A DNA stretch of 64,000 bases from Chitinophaga dinghuensis (lineage in GTDB: Bacteria; Bacteroidota; Bacteroidia; Chitinophagales; Chitinophagaceae), in contig NZ_QLMA01000001.1 in NCBI RefSeq assembly GCF_003259435.1, forward strand, positions 558,001 to 622,000. Reading direction: 5' to 3'. The notes under the pieces are model-generated. The model was not told the DNA's origin and made no database searches. It worked only from the letters and a program-made list of their open reading frames with translations. The translations under genes and the position numbers were made by a program. Shown piece by piece: positions 62,839 to 64,000 of the stretch (position 1 is the stretch's first letter; each line of letters starts with the position of its first letter).

Positions 62839-63639
62839 ATGGACCTGCAATTACAGGGCAAAGTAGCCATCGTTACTGGCGGTAGCAAAGGAATCGGAAA
62901 AGCAATAGCAGAGGCGTTGTTGAAGGAAGGCGCGAAGGTAGTTATCAGCGCAAGGAATACGGATGAGGTGGAAGATGCCGCAGCCACACTACGACTGGAA
63001 GGATATGATATAACGGCTGTGCCGGCGGATATGTCCAGAAAAGAGGACCTGGAACAGTTGGTGGCCGCCACTTTGCACCGATATGGACGTATTGATATTT
63101 TAGTCAATAATGCCGGTACGATAGACACGATTGCGCCTATTCACGATATTTCCCTGGGGCAATGGAGATATATCTTCGAAGTGAATTTCTTCGGCGTAGT
63201 AGAGCTGACAAACCTTGTCATCCCTGTAATGCTGAAGGAAAAAGGCGGACGCATCATTAATATTTCTTCAGAGAATGCGGTGCAGCCAGACCCCATGATG
63301 GCGCATTATAACGCCACAAAAGCAGCTTTGAATAATTACTCCAAAACCCTATCCATGGCTTATGGAAAGGATAACATTTTAGTGAATACAGTATCGCCGG
63401 CCTTTATCCGCACGCCGTTACTGGATGATATGCTGGATAAAATGGCAGCAGAAGCAAACACGACCAGAGAAGAGGCTACCCGTATATTCCTCAAAGAAAA
63501 CCGCCCCTACCAGGTGTTGGGCAGAGCCGGTCAGATGGAGGAAACTGCCGGTATTGTTGTCTTCCTGGCCTCCAATCAGGCTTCCTTTATTACAGGCGCT
63601 GTATTTAGAGTTGATGGCGGTTCTGTTGGTACCGTATAA
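62839..63639 (+). CDS. Short-chain dehydrogenase/reductase (SDR)
   Basis: A 266-residue classical SDR oxidoreductase. The cofactor loop is VTGGSKGIGKAIAEALLKEG, NNAG follows, and the catalytic Ser and Tyr-X-X-X-Lys lie in INISSENAVQ and YNATKAALNNYSK. The C-terminus has ASFITGAVFRVDGGSVGTV, typical of the FabG-like group. I use the ATG at 62839; a TTG at 62809 in the same frame would add ten non-conserved residues. The substrate cannot be told from sequence. The FAD oxidoreductase gene begins 12 bp after the stop, so the two are likely co-transcribed. Confidence 0.93.
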   Translation: MDLQLQGKVAIVTGGSKGIGKAIAEALLKEGAKVVISARNTDEVEDAAATLRLEGYDITAVPADMSRKEDLEQLVAATLHRYGRIDILVNNAGTIDTIAPIHDISLGQWRYIFEVNFFGVVELTNLVIPVMLKEKGGRIINISSENAVQPDPMMAHYNATKAALNNYSKTLSMAYGKDNILVNTVSPAFIRTPLLDDMLDKMAAEANTTREEATRIFLKENRPYQVLGRAGQMEETAGIVVFLASNQASFITGAVFRVDGGSVGTV

Positions 63640-63651
63640 ATATTTAGTGAG

Positions 63652-64000
63652 ATGCTGAGTTATTGGGAAAAAACTAGTCTTTTACAATACGATTATATCA
63701 TCGTAGGTAGCGGAATTGTTGGACTGTCTACCGCTATAAGTATTAAAGAGGCGGATGAAAATGCCCGCGTACTGGTGCTGGAAAGGGAAGTCCTGCCAAC
63801 AGGCGCCAGTACTAAGAATGCCGGCTTTGCCTGTATCGGTAGCCTGACGGAAATCCTGTCGGATCTGCAAACCATGTCGGAAGCAGAGGTACTGCAGTTG
63901 GTCCAAATGCGTTATGAAGGACTACAACTGCTCCGCCAGCGATTGGGAGATAACGCTATCGGCTATACGGAAAATGGTAGCTATGAACTCATTACTACCC
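63652..64000 (+). CDS. FAD-dependent oxidoreductase (DAO family), partial
   Basis: The first 116 codons of a FAD enzyme that runs off the right edge. The dinucleotide-binding fold starts YDYIIVGSGIVGLSTAISIK with the GXGXXG loop at residues 19-24, and LVLERE supplies the acidic residue that holds the FAD ribose. STKNAGFACIG is the second FAD-contact region of the D-amino-acid oxidase/glycine oxidase group. The gene starts 12 bp after the SDR stop. Its substrate (amino acid, amine or 2-hydroxy acid) is not visible in this part. Confidence 0.88.
   Translation, partial: MLSYWEKTSLLQYDYIIVGSGIVGLSTAISIKEADENARVLVLEREVLPTGASTKNAGFACIGSLTEILSDLQTMSEAEVLQLVQMRYEGLQLLRQRLGDNAIGYTENGSYELITT

Overview
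The window reads as chromosomal DNA of a Bacteroidota bacterium, most likely of the Chitinophaga type (family Chitinophagaceae). The evidence is six SusC/SusD outer-membrane pairs, an ECF sigma/FecR/STN-SusC signalling set, a protein with a gliding-type (type IX secretion) C-terminal domain, and promoters of the Bacteroidota form TTTG-N19-TAnnTTTG. I found no tRNA, rRNA, CRISPR array, insertion sequence or prophage gene.

Layout. Positions 1-34,400 are almost entirely nutrient uptake. On the minus strand lie a SusC with a SusD that runs off the left edge (1-3798), then a probable six-gene unit read from 15,897 down to 4179: ECF sigma factor, FecR anti-sigma factor, STN-containing SusC, SusD, and a second closely related SusC/SusD pair without STN. 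A minus-strand AraC-type regulator (16,049-16,924) and a plus-strand LacI-type regulator (17,189-18,211) follow. After them come three plus-strand SusC/SusD pairs (18,397-34,401). A LacI-type operator motif around TAAAACGTTTTA occurs upstream of all three, which suggests one local regulon. None of the six pairs has a recognisable degradative enzyme beside it in this window.

Positions 34,400-48,100 hold housekeeping and envelope genes: mutS, a TrmH/SpoU-type RNA methyltransferase, a UbiA-type prenyltransferase, ruvX, def, an ECF sigma factor with a RskA-type anti-sigma factor plus a second anti-sigma-like protein lacking the sigma-binding part, a secreted protein of unknown function, a large Ig/PKD-repeat adhesin-like protein, an RluD-type pseudouridine synthase, lipB, and an unrecognised cassette of three small ORFs. 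A long imperfect inverted repeat separates the last SusD gene from mutS.

Positions 48,100-53,400 hold a secreted unknown protein, a PLP enzyme of the ACC deaminase/D-cysteine desulfhydrase family, a GH29 alpha-L-fucosidase, and a nucleotidyltransferase/sugar-kinase pair. Positions 53,690-61,670 form the isoleucine/valine pathway locus ilvE-ilvD-ilvB-ilvN-ilvC-ilvA. It is preceded by a 38-codon leader ORF with nine consecutive Val/Ile codons, an intrinsic terminator and a competing antiterminator pairing: a complete candidate ribosome-mediated attenuator, and the most informative non-coding structure in the window. The right end holds a zinc alcohol dehydrogenase, a short-chain dehydrogenase and the start of a FAD-dependent oxidoreductase.

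Limits: families were assigned by reading motifs, without database searches. Domain boundaries are approximate, and substrates of the SusC/SusD pairs cannot be read from sequence.
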